From assembly GCA_963667605.2 (NCBI GenBank), contig CAXXUZ010000003.1:1426001-1490000 (forward strand): 64,000 nucleotides of DNA, given 5' to 3'. A program made the position numbers and the translations under genes. This stretch comes from JADLGL01 sp963667605 (GTDB lineage: Bacteria; Pseudomonadota; Alphaproteobacteria; Rhizobiales; Kaistiaceae). The notes under the pieces are model-generated. The model was given only the letters and a program-made list of their open reading frames with translations, ran no database searches and was not told the DNA's origin. Position 1 is the first letter of the stretch. Each line of letters begins with the position of its first letter. Positions 34,224 to 43,139 of the stretch are shown here, one piece after another.

Positions 34224-35201
34224 ATGCCGACAGTCCAGCGCCTGCCGTTCGATGCCTTCGTTGTCGCGGCTGACTTCATCGATGATGTCGCCGCCTTCGC
34301 CCTCGGCGATGGCACGGTGCGACTGCTGAACGGCAGCGCCGCCGACTCGGTTGGTGTCCATGACGGTGCGGTTCTGGTCGCGGTTCGGACCCTCGACGCC
34401 AAGCATCTCGTTACCGGCGGTGATGACGGCCGGGTCGCGATCACCGATGCCGCTGGAAAGATCGACCAACTTGCTGGGCGGCCGAGGAAATGGATCGATG
34501 GGGTTGCGGCCGGGCCACATGGCGCAATCGCCTTCGCCGTCGGCAAGCAAGCTATTGTCCGCACCGCCGACGGCAAGGAACGGATATTCGACCACGAGCG
34601 AGCGGTTACCGGTCTTGCCTTCGCGGCAAAAGGCATGCGCCTTGCGGCGGCCCGCTATGGTGGCGTCTCGCTATGGTGGGTGAATAACGAGGCGGAGCCG
34701 ACGGAGCTCAAATGGGCCGGCGCCCATCTTGGCGTCACCTTCTCACCGGACGGCCGGTTCCTGGTGACGTCGATGCAGGAGAATGCGCTGCACGGCTGGC
34801 GGCTGCCGGAGGGCGGCGATCTGCGGATGACCGGCTATGCGGCTAAGCCGCGCTCGCTCTCATGGTCGATGCGGGGTCGGTATCTCGCCACCTCCGGAGC
34901 CGATGTCGCGATCCTGTGGCCGTTTCATTTCAAGGACGGACCTCAGGGCAAGGAACCGCTGCAGCTCGGCGCTCGAGACTCTTTGGTGACACGGGTTGCA
35001 TGCAATCCGAAGGACGAGATTGTCGCGATCGGTTATCGCGATGGCGTGGTCGCGATCGGGCCGTTCGACAAAGGCCAGGGATCGATTGTGCGCCCATCCG
35101 GAGATGGCCCGATCTCGGCGCTTGCCTGGGATAGTCGCGGACGCCGACTTGCCTTTGGCACCGAAGAGGGCGCGGCCGGCGTCATTGATTTCGAGGCCTA
35201 G
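34224..35201 (+). CDS. WD40-repeat protein
   Basis: 325 residues from ATG 34224; several WD40 blades (LVTGGDDGRVAITD, GVTFSPDGRFLVTSMQENALHGWRLP, LATSGADVAILWP, ALAWDSRGRRLAFGTEEG). A beta-propeller scaffold is predicted, with no signal peptide. In my recollection a WD40 protein of this type normally sits directly after the COG0523 GTPase in alphaproteobacteria; here the island separates them, which would leave this gene without the promoter it may have shared. The function is unknown, possibly metal-homeostasis related by association. The stop overlaps the convergent downstream gene. Confidence 0.85.
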   Translation: MPTVQRLPFDAFVVAADFIDDVAAFALGDGTVRLLNGSAADSVGVHDGAVLVAVRTLDAKHLVTGGDDGRVAITDAAGKIDQLAGRPRKWIDGVAAGPHGAIAFAVGKQAIVRTADGKERIFDHERAVTGLAFAAKGMRLAAARYGGVSLWWVNNEAEPTELKWAGAHLGVTFSPDGRFLVTSMQENALHGWRLPEGGDLRMTGYAAKPRSLSWSMRGRYLATSGADVAILWPFHFKDGPQGKEPLQLGARDSLVTRVACNPKDEIVAIGYRDGVVAIGPFDKGQGSIVRPSGDGPISALAWDSRGRRLAFGTEEGAAGVIDFEA

Positions 35202-35757
35202 ATCGCCAGAAGCAGAACTCCAGCCGGGCATCGAGGTCGCCGGCGAGATCGGGCCTGGTCTCGATCAGTATCTCGGTGCCGTCCTCGAAATCGGCGCCGA
35301 GAAATATGATCTGCTTGGCTTCGGTCGAGAGTGGGCGAATTGCTTCCATCAGACAAATGGCGATGACGGTCTGAACCTCCAGTGGTCCGTTTCGACCCTC
35401 GGCTTGGACCCAGGGCCAGATTTGTCCGCCGACCAGCATCGTTTCGACGCAGAGCTGGAGTTCCGGCATCAAGGCGTCAACGGCCTCCGGGTCCTCGGCT
35501 TCCAGTGCGCTCAGACCATCCTCGATGCCGCCGGCGTCGATAATAACGAGCTGGGCCGGCTCGGGCATCGCGACAACAAGTGGGGCGATGCAGGCGACGC
35601 CATACTCCCGCACGATTGTCGGGAAATCGGTCGCTTCCTCTTCGAGCCAAGCCTGAACGAAGCCAACAATCTGAGCGGCGGCGGACTGGGCGGCGACCGG
35701 TGAAGCCAACAATGCGCCGGCGATTAGTGCGGTGAGGTAGGCTTTGATCTTAGCCAG
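35182..35757 (-). CDS. Secreted hypothetical protein with apparent CTG start
   Basis: 191 residues if started at CTG 35757, which has AAGGAG at a 5-base spacing and gives (M)AKIKAYLTALIAGALLASPVAAQ, a model Sec signal peptide. No ATG or GTG in frame can give the signal peptide; the first TTG (35712-region) would cut it. The mature part is acidic (EEEATDFPTIVREYGVACIAPLVVAMP) with conserved Cys residues; no family named. The 3' end overlaps the WD40 gene by 20 bases. Confidence 0.75.
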   Translation of the reverse strand: MAKIKAYLTALIAGALLASPVAAQSAAAQIVGFVQAWLEEEATDFPTIVREYGVACIAPLVVAMPEPAQLVIIDAGGIEDGLSALEAEDPEAVDALMPELQLCVETMLVGGQIWPWVQAEGRNGPLEVQTVIAICLMEAIRPLSTEAKQIIFLGADFEDGTEILIETRPDLAGDLDARLEFCFWRSRPRNQ

Positions 35758-35837
35758 ATCGACTCCTTGGAATCGGGCTTCGACGACGGCCGGTCGCCCA
35801 CGCGAATCAGCTTGTCCCGCGCCCCGGCGAGACTGCT

Positions 35838-36815
35838 CTATTCGTTTATCGGGTCGACAATAAGGATGTAGAGTTCCCGCGTCGGGTGGAAGTTCGTTTC
35901 TGTGAGCTCAAACACAGTTGGCGCGGTTTTGGTGACGCCGGTGCCGCAGAAACTCACCATGGCACTCTCGCTGCCCTTGTCGATGGTGAGGTGAAACGTG
36001 CCGATCGGTGACGCCCAATTGGCCGCCGGCGTCAGCAGATATTGGATTCGTCGCTCGTCGAGCATGGGGAAATCGGGGTCAGTGCCCATCATTCCACGGG
36101 TGGCGTTGATGAAGCCGGCGTCCATGCAATAGCGGTCGAGATAGAACGGATCGTCGAACTGAAAATCGCCGAAGAAGCCATAGCCAACCACCGGCTGATA
36201 GCGATGTTCGACAATGACGTCCTGCCCGACCGGGAAAGTCATCTCCCAATAGAATGCGGTTTCGAGGGTCCAACTCGGCAACGTGCCCCATTGCTCGACC
36301 ATAATCAGGCCGAGGCGGCGAAGCTCCTCGATCGTCTCGGGTGGCAGATTTCGGAGCGCGTCGAAGAGATCATAAGAGACCGGGTTGAGCGGCAGGCCCG
36401 CGGCCCTGATGATTTCAGTGCGGTCGACACCGAGGGCGCTGACGCGGCTATAGACTGACGGAATTACAGGCTTGCCGTTGATGGTCAGCTCGAAATTGAC
36501 GAAATTCTCACTGTTGGGGTCGGCAAGCTCGACGCCGGCATCCTGATATTCGCGCCCATCTAGGGCTGGCAACGGGAAGGCTACTGTAACTGTGACCGGC
36601 GCATTGGTGATGTTGCGGAAGCGGTAGGCCACGCGGATCTCGTCGGTTGAGACGAATAGATCCTCTGACACCACGGCGATCGCCGAATTGTAGACCATAT
36701 GTAGCCCACCGACGCCGATCTCCACGGTGGCGTCATTGGCGGATGCAGGCGGGGTGAGAAGGGCTGTGGCCGTTAAAGCCACGCCGAGGATCGTGCTGCT
36801 TAGGATTGCTGCCAC
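35838..36815 (-). CDS. DUF4424 family secreted protein
   Basis: 325 residues from GTG 36815 (GGAGG 6 bases upstream; signal peptide ILSSTILGVALTATALLTPPASA). The frame is open to 36869 but without signal character there. The mature start NDATVEIGVGGLHMVYNSAIAVVSEDLFVSTDEIRVAYRFRN matches DUF4424, followed by a beta-rich body (VAFPLPALDGREY, GYGFFG) and Cys residues. Periplasmic; role unknown. It is 70 bases from hss and could share its transcript. Confidence 0.85.
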   Translation of the reverse strand: MAAILSSTILGVALTATALLTPPASANDATVEIGVGGLHMVYNSAIAVVSEDLFVSTDEIRVAYRFRNITNAPVTVTVAFPLPALDGREYQDAGVELADPNSENFVNFELTINGKPVIPSVYSRVSALGVDRTEIIRAAGLPLNPVSYDLFDALRNLPPETIEELRRLGLIMVEQWGTLPSWTLETAFYWEMTFPVGQDVIVEHRYQPVVGYGFFGDFQFDDPFYLDRYCMDAGFINATRGMMGTDPDFPMLDERRIQYLLTPAANWASPIGTFHLTIDKGSESAMVSFCGTGVTKTAPTVFELTETNFHPTRELYILIVDPINE

Positions 36816-36885
36816 GTTCGACCTCCGTCTCAACGAACTGGTCGGCAACAATATGGGCCCTGATCTCACGCGAGCAAGACCCGAT

Positions 36886-38322
36886 CTACCGCACCAAGAC
36901 GTTCCTGAATTGCCAAGGGTCGGTCGTGTCGATGTCCTCGGGGAAGAGGCCCGGGCGGCCGGCCAATGGTGTCCAGTCGGTGTAATAGCCCTTCACCGGG
37001 CCGAGATAGGGTAGCTGCACTTCGAGGCAGCGGCGATAGTCCATCTCGTCGGTCTCGACGATGCCGCGGTTCGGATTCTCCAGCGCCCAGACAATGCCAG
37101 CGAGAACGGCGGAGGTCACCTGTAGGCCGGTGGCGTTTTGATAGGGCGCGAGATCGCGAGTCTGATCGATCGATAGCTGCGAGCCGAACCAATAGGCATT
37201 CTTGGCGTGGCCATAGAGGAGGACGCCGAGCTCGTCGATGCCATCGACAATCTCATCCTCGTCGAGGATGTGCTGCTTTTTTTGCGGCTCGCCGGCGCGG
37301 CCGAACAATTCATCCAGCGACAGAACCGCGTCATCGGCCGGGTGATAGGCGTAGTGGCAAGTGGGGCGGAAAATAACATCGTCGCCATCGCGGAGAGTGA
37401 AATAATCGGCGATAGAGATCGATTCATTGTGGGTGACGAGGAAGCCATATTGCGGGCCCGGCGTCGGGCACCAGCTACGGATTCGAGTGTTGGCGCCGGG
37501 TTGGGGCAGAAAGATGCCGGCCTTTGCACCATATGAATGGCGCCGGGCGTTTTCGGGCATCCAACGTTCGTGGGTGCCAAAGCCGAGTTCGGCCGGCTGC
37601 ACTCCTTCGGAGAGAAAGCCCTCGACCGACCAGGTGTTGACGAAGGTGTCGAGTGGCTTCGGCCGCTTTGAGTGCTGGGTGTCGTGTTCGGCGATGTGGA
37701 TGCCTTTGACGCCGAGGTCGCGCATGAGAACCGTCCAGGCCTCACGATCGTCCGGCCCGGGCTCGGTGAAGGCGTGACCGAAATCGGTGGCCAGATTCAC
37801 AAGAGACTGCTTGACGAACCAAGACACCATGCCGGGATTGGCGCCGCAGCAGGAGATGGCGGTGGTGCCGCCGGGATTGGCCGCCTTTTCTTGGCGCGCG
37901 GTCTCGCGGAGCGCGTGATTGGTCCGCGCCTCCAGGTCCACATCCTTGGAGAAATAGAAGCCCGGCCAAGGCTCGACCACTGTGTCGATATAGGGGACGC
38001 CGAGTTCGCGGCAGAGCCGCATGATCTCGAGGGAGGACGTATCGACCGAGAGATTGACGCAGAAGCCCTGACCTTCGCCTTCTTTGAGCAGCGGGGTCAG
38101 CAACTCGGCGAAATTGTCTGGTGTCAGTTCGGCTTTGATGAAGCGAACGCCATGTTCGGCTGCCAGACCGGCGTTGGAATCATCGGGATCGAGGATCACC
38201 ATCCGCGATTTGTCGAAGTCGAAATGCCGCTCGATCAGCGGCAGCGTGCCGCGGCCGATGGAGCCGAATCCGATCATCACAACCGGGCCGTCGATGCGGC
38301 CATGGACGGGCCAGTCGGTTAT
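36886..38322 (-). CDS. hss: Homospermidine synthase; start codon appears to be ATA
   Basis: 478 residues. Makes homospermidine from two putrescines using NAD+. The Rossmann motif MIGFGSIGRGTLPLIERHF and the blocks CVNLSVDTSSLEIM, SCCGANPGMVSWFVKQ, HNESISIADYF, LYGHGKNAYW-like LLYGHAKNAYWFG and VKGYYTDWTPLAGRPGLFPEDIDTTDPWQFRNVL run to the normal C-terminus. Homologues begin MTDWPV; here the codon is ATA (ITDWPV), with GGAG 8 bases upstream and overlapping the upstream stop as ATAA. No ATG/GTG precedes it in frame; the next is inside the Rossmann strand. Works after Odc in polyamine synthesis. Confidence 0.93.
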   Translation of the reverse strand: MTDWPVHGRIDGPVVMIGFGSIGRGTLPLIERHFDFDKSRMVILDPDDSNAGLAAEHGVRFIKAELTPDNFAELLTPLLKEGEGQGFCVNLSVDTSSLEIMRLCRELGVPYIDTVVEPWPGFYFSKDVDLEARTNHALRETARQEKAANPGGTTAISCCGANPGMVSWFVKQSLVNLATDFGHAFTEPGPDDREAWTVLMRDLGVKGIHIAEHDTQHSKRPKPLDTFVNTWSVEGFLSEGVQPAELGFGTHERWMPENARRHSYGAKAGIFLPQPGANTRIRSWCPTPGPQYGFLVTHNESISIADYFTLRDGDDVIFRPTCHYAYHPADDAVLSLDELFGRAGEPQKKQHILDEDEIVDGIDELGVLLYGHAKNAYWFGSQLSIDQTRDLAPYQNATGLQVTSAVLAGIVWALENPNRGIVETDEMDYRRCLEVQLPYLGPVKGYYTDWTPLAGRPGLFPEDIDTTDPWQFRNVLVR

Positions 38323-38549
38323 TTGCGGGGCTCCAATTTGGTAGTCCTTCGCCTGACACCCCTTGCACCTCCCAGCACCGGTTCGATGTCTTGAAGCCGC
38401 TCCACTTTTTGCGGCCAATTGAGTCTGAAGGCGAGGATCGACAGAAGCGCGAGCACCAAACCACCGAGATAGAACGGCCAAGGCAGCCGCAAATTATTCC
38501 GAGCCACGATGATCGGTATGGTGAAGGCGAAGGTCGTTATCGATCCCAC
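38319..38549 (-). CDS. Small membrane protein upstream of hss
   Basis: 76 residues from GTG 38549. One or two hydrophobic segments (ITTFAFTIPIIVA and PFYLGGLVLALLSILAF) are followed by a basic tail. Its stop TAA overlaps the hss start. It overlaps the short frame 38537-38644 by 13 bases; joining the two by a one-base shift gives a plausible 110-residue membrane protein, so this may be a single frameshifted gene. Confidence 0.5.
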   Translation of the reverse strand: MGSITTFAFTIPIIVARNNLRLPWPFYLGGLVLALLSILAFRLNWPQKVERLQDIEPVLGGARGVRRRTTKLEPRK

Positions 38550-38644
38550 GGCGTTTTGGATGCCAGTTGGAGATGTTCTTCTTGGCGCCGTTCGACGTAG
38601 TTCTCGACGGCCGAAAGGTCCAGCGCAGCAAATGATTCCTCCAC
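38537..38644 (-). CDS. Short ORF with strong ribosome-binding site (maybe 5' part of the next gene)
   Basis: 35 codons from GTG 38644, preceded by AAGGAGG. The peptide is VEESFAALDLSAVENYVERR then EEHLQLASKTPWDR: acidic and helical. Either a small coupled protein or the soluble N-terminus of the membrane protein that follows in another frame. Confidence 0.4.
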   Translation of the reverse strand: MEESFAALDLSAVENYVERRQEEHLQLASKTPWDR

Positions 38645-38727
38645 GGACAAGGTGCCTCCTTGGGAATCGGATGCGTACAGTGCCGCAGACGTACTCGCTC
38701 TACCACGACGCCGGAAGGGCCGCCCGC

Positions 38728-39858
38728 TCAGATCACATAAGATTTGAGCGGGGCGATACCGTTGAAGCCGACCGAGGAATACATCGCGGTGTAGGCGCCG
38801 GTACCTTCGATCAGGAGCTCATCGCCGATCGACAGCGAGATCGGCAGTTCGTACGGCGTCTTCTCATAAAGGATGTCGGCGGAATCGCAGGTCGGGCCGG
38901 CAAGGATGCAGGGCGATGACGGACTGCCGTCGCGCGGTGTCTTGATCGGATAGCGGATTGCTTCATCCATGGTCTCGGCAAGGCCGTGGAACTTGCCGAT
39001 ATCCAGATAGACCCAGCGGGTCGGATCTTTCTTCTCCTTGCGCGAGATCAGCACAATCTCGGTCTTGATGATGCCGGCGTCGCCGACCATGCCGCGACCG
39101 GGCTCGATAATCGTCTCCGGTAGGCGGTTGCCGAAATGTCGTCGCAGCGCGCCGCCGATTGCCATCGAGTAATTCTGGACGGTCGGGATTTCCTTTAAAT
39201 AGCGGGTCGGGAAGCCACCGCCGAGATTGACCATTTTAAGCTGAATGCCGCGCTCGCTTAGCTCGCGGAACAGCGAGGCCGATGCGGCGAGGGCCCCGTT
39301 CCAGGAATCGACGTGGGGCTGCTGCGAGCCGACATGGAACGACACGCCATGAGCGACGAGGCCGGCGTTGTGACCGCGCTCGAGAACCTCGATCGCCATT
39401 TCCGGCGAGCAGCCGAACTTTCGCGACAGCGGCCATTCGGCACTACCGCTGTCATAAAGGATGCGGCAGAAGACCATGGCACCTGGCGCTGCACGAGCGA
39501 TCTTGTCGACTTCTTCGGCACAATCGACCGCGAACAGACGCACGCCCAGCTCGTGGGCGCGGGCGATGTCACGCTGTTTCTTGATCGTGTTGCCGTAGGA
39601 AATGCGGTCGGCGGTGGCCCGGGTCGCCAGTACCGCCTCGATTTCGATCGGTGAGGCGCAGTCGAAACTGGAGCCAAGCTCGGCAAGCGTATTCAGGATC
39701 TCGGGCGCCGGGTTTGCCTTCACCGCATAGTAGATGCGTGTGTCGGGCATCTCCCGCGCGAAAGCCCGATAATTGCTGCGGACGACGTCAAGATCGACAA
39801 CAAGGCATGGTCCGTCCGGACGGACGGTGCGGAGGAACTCAAGAATACGATCAGTCAT
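38728..39858 (-). CDS. odc: Ornithine/lysine decarboxylase (alanine-racemase-fold, PLP)
   Basis: 376 residues from ATG 39858 (GGAGG 9 bases upstream). The frame is open to 40053 but unlike coding there. PLP-binding Lys in YYAVKANPAPEIL, HVGSQQ, the glycine loop MVNLGGGFPTRY, EPGRGMVGD, and the substrate Cys/Asp motif AGPTCDSADILYEK are all present, as in eukaryote-type ODC. It converts ornithine to putrescine (and possibly lysine to cadaverine), feeding homospermidine synthase encoded just downstream. A hairpin covers its ribosome-binding site. Confidence 0.94.
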   Translation of the reverse strand: MTDRILEFLRTVRPDGPCLVVDLDVVRSNYRAFAREMPDTRIYYAVKANPAPEILNTLAELGSSFDCASPIEIEAVLATRATADRISYGNTIKKQRDIARAHELGVRLFAVDCAEEVDKIARAAPGAMVFCRILYDSGSAEWPLSRKFGCSPEMAIEVLERGHNAGLVAHGVSFHVGSQQPHVDSWNGALAASASLFRELSERGIQLKMVNLGGGFPTRYLKEIPTVQNYSMAIGGALRRHFGNRLPETIIEPGRGMVGDAGIIKTEIVLISRKEKKDPTRWVYLDIGKFHGLAETMDEAIRYPIKTPRDGSPSSPCILAGPTCDSADILYEKTPYELPISLSIGDELLIEGTGAYTAMYSSVGFNGIAPLKSYVI

Positions 39859-40395
39859 TTGCCGGGGCCTCCCAAGCGACATGAACAAAGCGCCGGAAAC
39901 GTTGCCGGCCCCGGCCGCTTTGGAGACGACGTTCGGGAACAAGCAATGTGACCGACAGCCGGCTCTCACCGGCTGGATCAGGGTGGCGGTTGGGCGAACC
40001 GAACAGGGCTGTCCGTCCACCTGCCGCCGCCGTCGCTTGGTACGAGAGGCCACTCGAACCGCTCGCCCGGCAAGGAGGTAGTGCCTCTTTAGTGACCCCG
40101 GCCTTTGGAGAGCCGGAAGAGACCAAAAAAGCCCGCTACGTCGTTGCTTTAAGCCGCGTCCTTCGAAGCAATCCGGGTTTTAGCTCCCGGTTGTTCGCCC
40201 TCGGACGTTCGATCGGCCACAGGCACGTGCGAATTTGAGCGATGCATACATACGCGTATTTACCCTTTGATTCAAGTGGAACGCGGTGCTCTTGGAAAAA
40301 ATTGACCATGATCCGCGCTGTCTTGTCGCTTCACCTGATTGCCGGTGGGAGTATCCGGGTGGTCAGGGGTTTCGGGTCGTTCTAATCTCGGACCG
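39859..40395. other. Long gene-free region between odc and hemH (divergent)
   Basis: 537 bases without a convincing gene. It should hold both promoters and a long odc 5' leader. Alphaproteobacterial odc leaders are known to carry the speF RNA element (an Rfam family); I cannot confirm its consensus by eye, but the position and the RBS-blocking repeat fit. An AT-richer stretch (about 40240-40310) could be the promoter area. Confidence 0.45.
39861..39915 (-). promoter_or_regulatory. Inverted repeat that can hide the odc ribosome-binding site
   Basis: GCCGGGGCC at 39861-39869 is perfectly complementary to GGCCCCGGC at 39907-39915. The first arm covers the spacer before the odc ATG and part of the GGGAGG Shine-Dalgarno sequence. 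A competing small hairpin (GCCGG...CCGGC, 39891-39908 area) overlaps the second arm. This is the layout of a translational switch; ligand or trigger unknown. Confidence 0.5.
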
Positions 40396-41454
40396 ATGAC
40401 CCAGCAGAAATCGATCAAACCCGTCCCCGGCCAGTCCGCTCGGCCCGCCGACCATATGTCTGTGGCCTCGGGCGGTATTGGCGTGCTCTTGGTCAATCTC
40501 GGAACGCCCAACGCCACCGATTATTGGTCGGTGCGGCGATACCTCAAGGAATTTCTGTCCGATCGGCGGGTGATCGAGATGCCACGAGCACTTTGGTGGT
40601 CGATCCTCAATCTCATCATTCTGACAATCCGTCCGAACCGCTCCGGCGCCGCCTACAAATCGATCTGGAACGAGGAGCTCGACGAGTCGCCGCTGCGGAC
40701 GATCACCCGGGCGCAGGCTGCGAAGTTGGCGGCCTGCTTGGCGACCGCTCCCCGGGTCAGGGTCGACTGGGCGATGCGCTACGGCCAACCGGCGATCGGC
40801 GACCGGCTGCAGGCATTGCTTGAGGCCGGCTGCGATCGTGTGCTGCTGGTGCCGCTCTATCCGCAATATAGCGCCTCGACCACTGCGACGGTGATCGACA
40901 AAGCGGCCGAGCAAATGGCGAAGATGCGATGGCAGCCCGCCGTCCGGACCTTGCCATCTTACTATGACGAAGAGGCCTATATCGATGCGCTGGGCCAATC
41001 GCTCGAAACGGGCCTGGCGGCGCTCGATTTCGAGCCGGAGTTGGTGCTTGCCTCCTATCACGGCACGCCGCGCTCCTTTCTCGAAAAGGGCGACCCGTAT
41101 TTCTGCAACTGTATGAAAACGAGCCGGCTGCTGCGGGAACGGCTCGGCTGGCCGGAAGAGCGGCTGCGGACAACGTTCCAATCTCGTTTCGGCAATGCCG
41201 AATGGCTGAAGCCTTACACGATAGACACGGTGATCGAGCTGGCAAGATCCGGCACCCAACGTCTGGCCGTGATCACGCCGGGCTTCGCCGCGGATTGCCT
41301 GGAGACGTTGGAGGAGATTGTCGTGGGAAATGGCGACGCGTTCAGGGAGCATGGCGGCGAGCATTTCGCCTCTATCCCGTGCCTCAATGATTCTGATCCC
41401 GGCATGACGATGCTGGAGCGGCTGGTCCGCAACGAACTCAAGGGATGGATCTAG
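40396..41454 (+). CDS. hemH: Ferrochelatase
   Basis: 352 residues from ATG 40396; inserts ferrous iron into protoporphyrin IX, the last step of protoheme synthesis, at the inner membrane. Landmarks: GVLLVNLGTPNATDYWSVRRYLKEFLSD, AMRYGQP, LVPLYPQYSASTTATV, the metal-site His in LASYHGTPRSFLEKGDPY, FQSRFGNAEWLKPYT, and VITPGFAADCLETLEEI with the conserved Glu. The ORF is open to 40339 but MTQQKSIK is the natural start. It is followed by a small hairpin (AGGCC...GGCCT, 41469-41485) that may act as a terminator. Confidence 0.96.
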   Translation: MTQQKSIKPVPGQSARPADHMSVASGGIGVLLVNLGTPNATDYWSVRRYLKEFLSDRRVIEMPRALWWSILNLIILTIRPNRSGAAYKSIWNEELDESPLRTITRAQAAKLAACLATAPRVRVDWAMRYGQPAIGDRLQALLEAGCDRVLLVPLYPQYSASTTATVIDKAAEQMAKMRWQPAVRTLPSYYDEEAYIDALGQSLETGLAALDFEPELVLASYHGTPRSFLEKGDPYFCNCMKTSRLLRERLGWPEERLRTTFQSRFGNAEWLKPYTIDTVIELARSGTQRLAVITPGFAADCLETLEEIVVGNGDAFREHGGEHFASIPCLNDSDPGMTMLERLVRNELKGWI

Positions 41455-41566
41455 GCACATGCCAACAAGGCCTCCTTTCGGCCTCTACGCGTGACTCATC
41501 GAATTGAAACTATTTGGTGCCAAAGCCATCGAGCGATTTGCTTAACCGGTTGAAAGGAGCCCGCTT

Positions 41567-42532
41567 ATGGGTGGCTTCGATATCGTCGTTCTCGTGCTGG
41601 TCGCGCTGATCGCGCTGGCTCTGTTTGCCGGCATCAAACAGGTGCGGCAGGGATACAATTACACCGTCGAGCGGTTCGGGCGTTACACCAAGACGCTCAA
41701 GCCCGGGCTCAATCTGATCGTGCCGTTTATTGATCGGATTGGCTCCCGGATGAACATGATGGAGCAGGTGATGGACGTCCCGACCCAGGAAGTCATCACC
41801 AAGGACAACGCAACCGTCGCCGTCGACGGGGTCGCCTTCTACCAAGTGCTCGACGCGGCCCGAGCGGCCTACGAAGTCAACCGTTTGCAAAACGCGATCC
41901 TCAATCTGACCATGACTAATATCAGGACGGTGATGGGATCGATGGATCTTGACGCGCTGCTGTCGCAGCGTGACGATATCAACGATCGCCTCCTTCACGT
42001 CGTCGATGCCGCGGCCTCGCCGTGGGGTGTGAAAATGACCCGGATCGAGATCAAGGACATGGTTCCGCCGCGCGATCTTGTCGACGCCATGGGCCGGCAG
42101 ATGAAAGCCGAGCGTGAAAAACGCGCAGTTATCCTGGAAGCAGAGGGCGAGCGGCAGTCCGAGATCTTGAAGGCCGAGGGCGGAAAACAATCGGCGATCT
42201 TGGAAGCTGAGGGGCGCCGAGAAGCGGCGTTCCGAGATGCCGAGGCGCGCGAGCGGGAGGCTGAGGCCGAGGCAAAGGCGACTGAGTCAGTGTCAAAGGC
42301 GATTGCGGCTGGCAACGTCCAGGCGATCAACTATTTCGTGGCGCAACGCTACACCGAAGCGCTAGAGAAGATAGCCTCGGCTCCCAATCAGAAGGTGCTG
42401 ATGATGCCGCTCGAGGCTTCGTCGCTGATTGGCTCGCTCGCCGGAATCGCCGAGATTGCCAAATCAACGTTTAGCGATGAGCCGACGCGCCGCGGCGGCG
42501 GCGTGGTGCCGCGAACTGGGCGTTCGAGCTGA
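41567..42532 (+). CDS. SPFH/Band 7 (stomatin/QmcA-like) membrane protein
   Basis: 321 residues. One N-terminal membrane anchor (IVVLVLVALIALALFAGI) is followed by the SPFH domain (YTVERFGRYTKTLKPGLNLIVPFIDRI, MDVPTQEVITKDNATVAVDG) and a long Ala/Glu-rich coiled coil (about 180-255). It forms membrane microdomain scaffolds and often controls FtsH-type proteases. AAAGGAG before ATG 41567 is a strong ribosome-binding site. It is followed four bases later by an NfeD gene, its usual partner. Confidence 0.93.
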   Translation: MGGFDIVVLVLVALIALALFAGIKQVRQGYNYTVERFGRYTKTLKPGLNLIVPFIDRIGSRMNMMEQVMDVPTQEVITKDNATVAVDGVAFYQVLDAARAAYEVNRLQNAILNLTMTNIRTVMGSMDLDALLSQRDDINDRLLHVVDAAASPWGVKMTRIEIKDMVPPRDLVDAMGRQMKAEREKRAVILEAEGERQSEILKAEGGKQSAILEAEGRREAAFRDAEAREREAEAEAKATESVSKAIAAGNVQAINYFVAQRYTEALEKIASAPNQKVLMMPLEASSLIGSLAGIAEIAKSTFSDEPTRRGGGVVPRTGRSS

Positions 42533-42536
42533 CGCG

Positions 42537-42998
42537 ATGATCGAGGATTTCTTCGAGCAACTCGGCGAGTGGACCTGGATCGTAATCGGTTTGGTGCTGC
42601 TGGTCCTGGAGATCTTTCTCACCTTGCCGGGGTCGCTGTTTCTGTTCACCGGCATAGCTGCAATAATCATCGGCGCCTCGGCGCTGTTGTTCGATTGGGC
42701 GTGGCAGTTCCAATTGGTCGGCTTTGCTGTTCTGTCGCTGGTGTTGGTCGTTCTCGGCCACCGCTTTTTTGCCCTGCCCGGCAAAGATGAGGACGATGTT
42801 GGCCTCAATGAACGGGCAACACGTCTGATTGGCACAAGTTGCGTGCTGGTCGAGCCGATAATTGGCGGCCATGGTCGGGTGAAGGTCGGCGATTCGACAT
42901 GGGGTGTCACCGGCTCCGATGCGCCGGCGGGCGCGAAAGTTCGAATCGTTAGTGCCGACGGCGCCGCGCTTCACGTTGAGTTGGAGCAGCCGGCCTAG
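42537..42998 (+). CDS. NfeD-like membrane protein
   Basis: 153 residues from ATG 42537. About four hydrophobic segments (WTWIVIGLVLLVLEIFLTLPGSLFLFTGIAAIIIG) precede a C-terminal OB-fold (IGTSCVLVEPIIGGHGRVKVGDSTWGVTG). NfeD partners SPFH proteins such as the gene just upstream, with which it forms an operon. Confidence 0.93.
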   Translation: MIEDFFEQLGEWTWIVIGLVLLVLEIFLTLPGSLFLFTGIAAIIIGASALLFDWAWQFQLVGFAVLSLVLVVLGHRFFALPGKDEDDVGLNERATRLIGTSCVLVEPIIGGHGRVKVGDSTWGVTGSDAPAGAKVRIVSADGAALHVELEQPA

Positions 42999-43139
42999 CC
43001 CCAGCAGGCCGCTCTCGGGACACGAGCGCACGGTTGCGGCAGGGCGTAGCCCTTCGAGCCGGCAAGGATGCGTTAACCATAGGCCTTTACGATTCGGTAA
43101 CTCTTGGCGGGAGTTCTCGCCGACCGAATTTGTTGGCCC

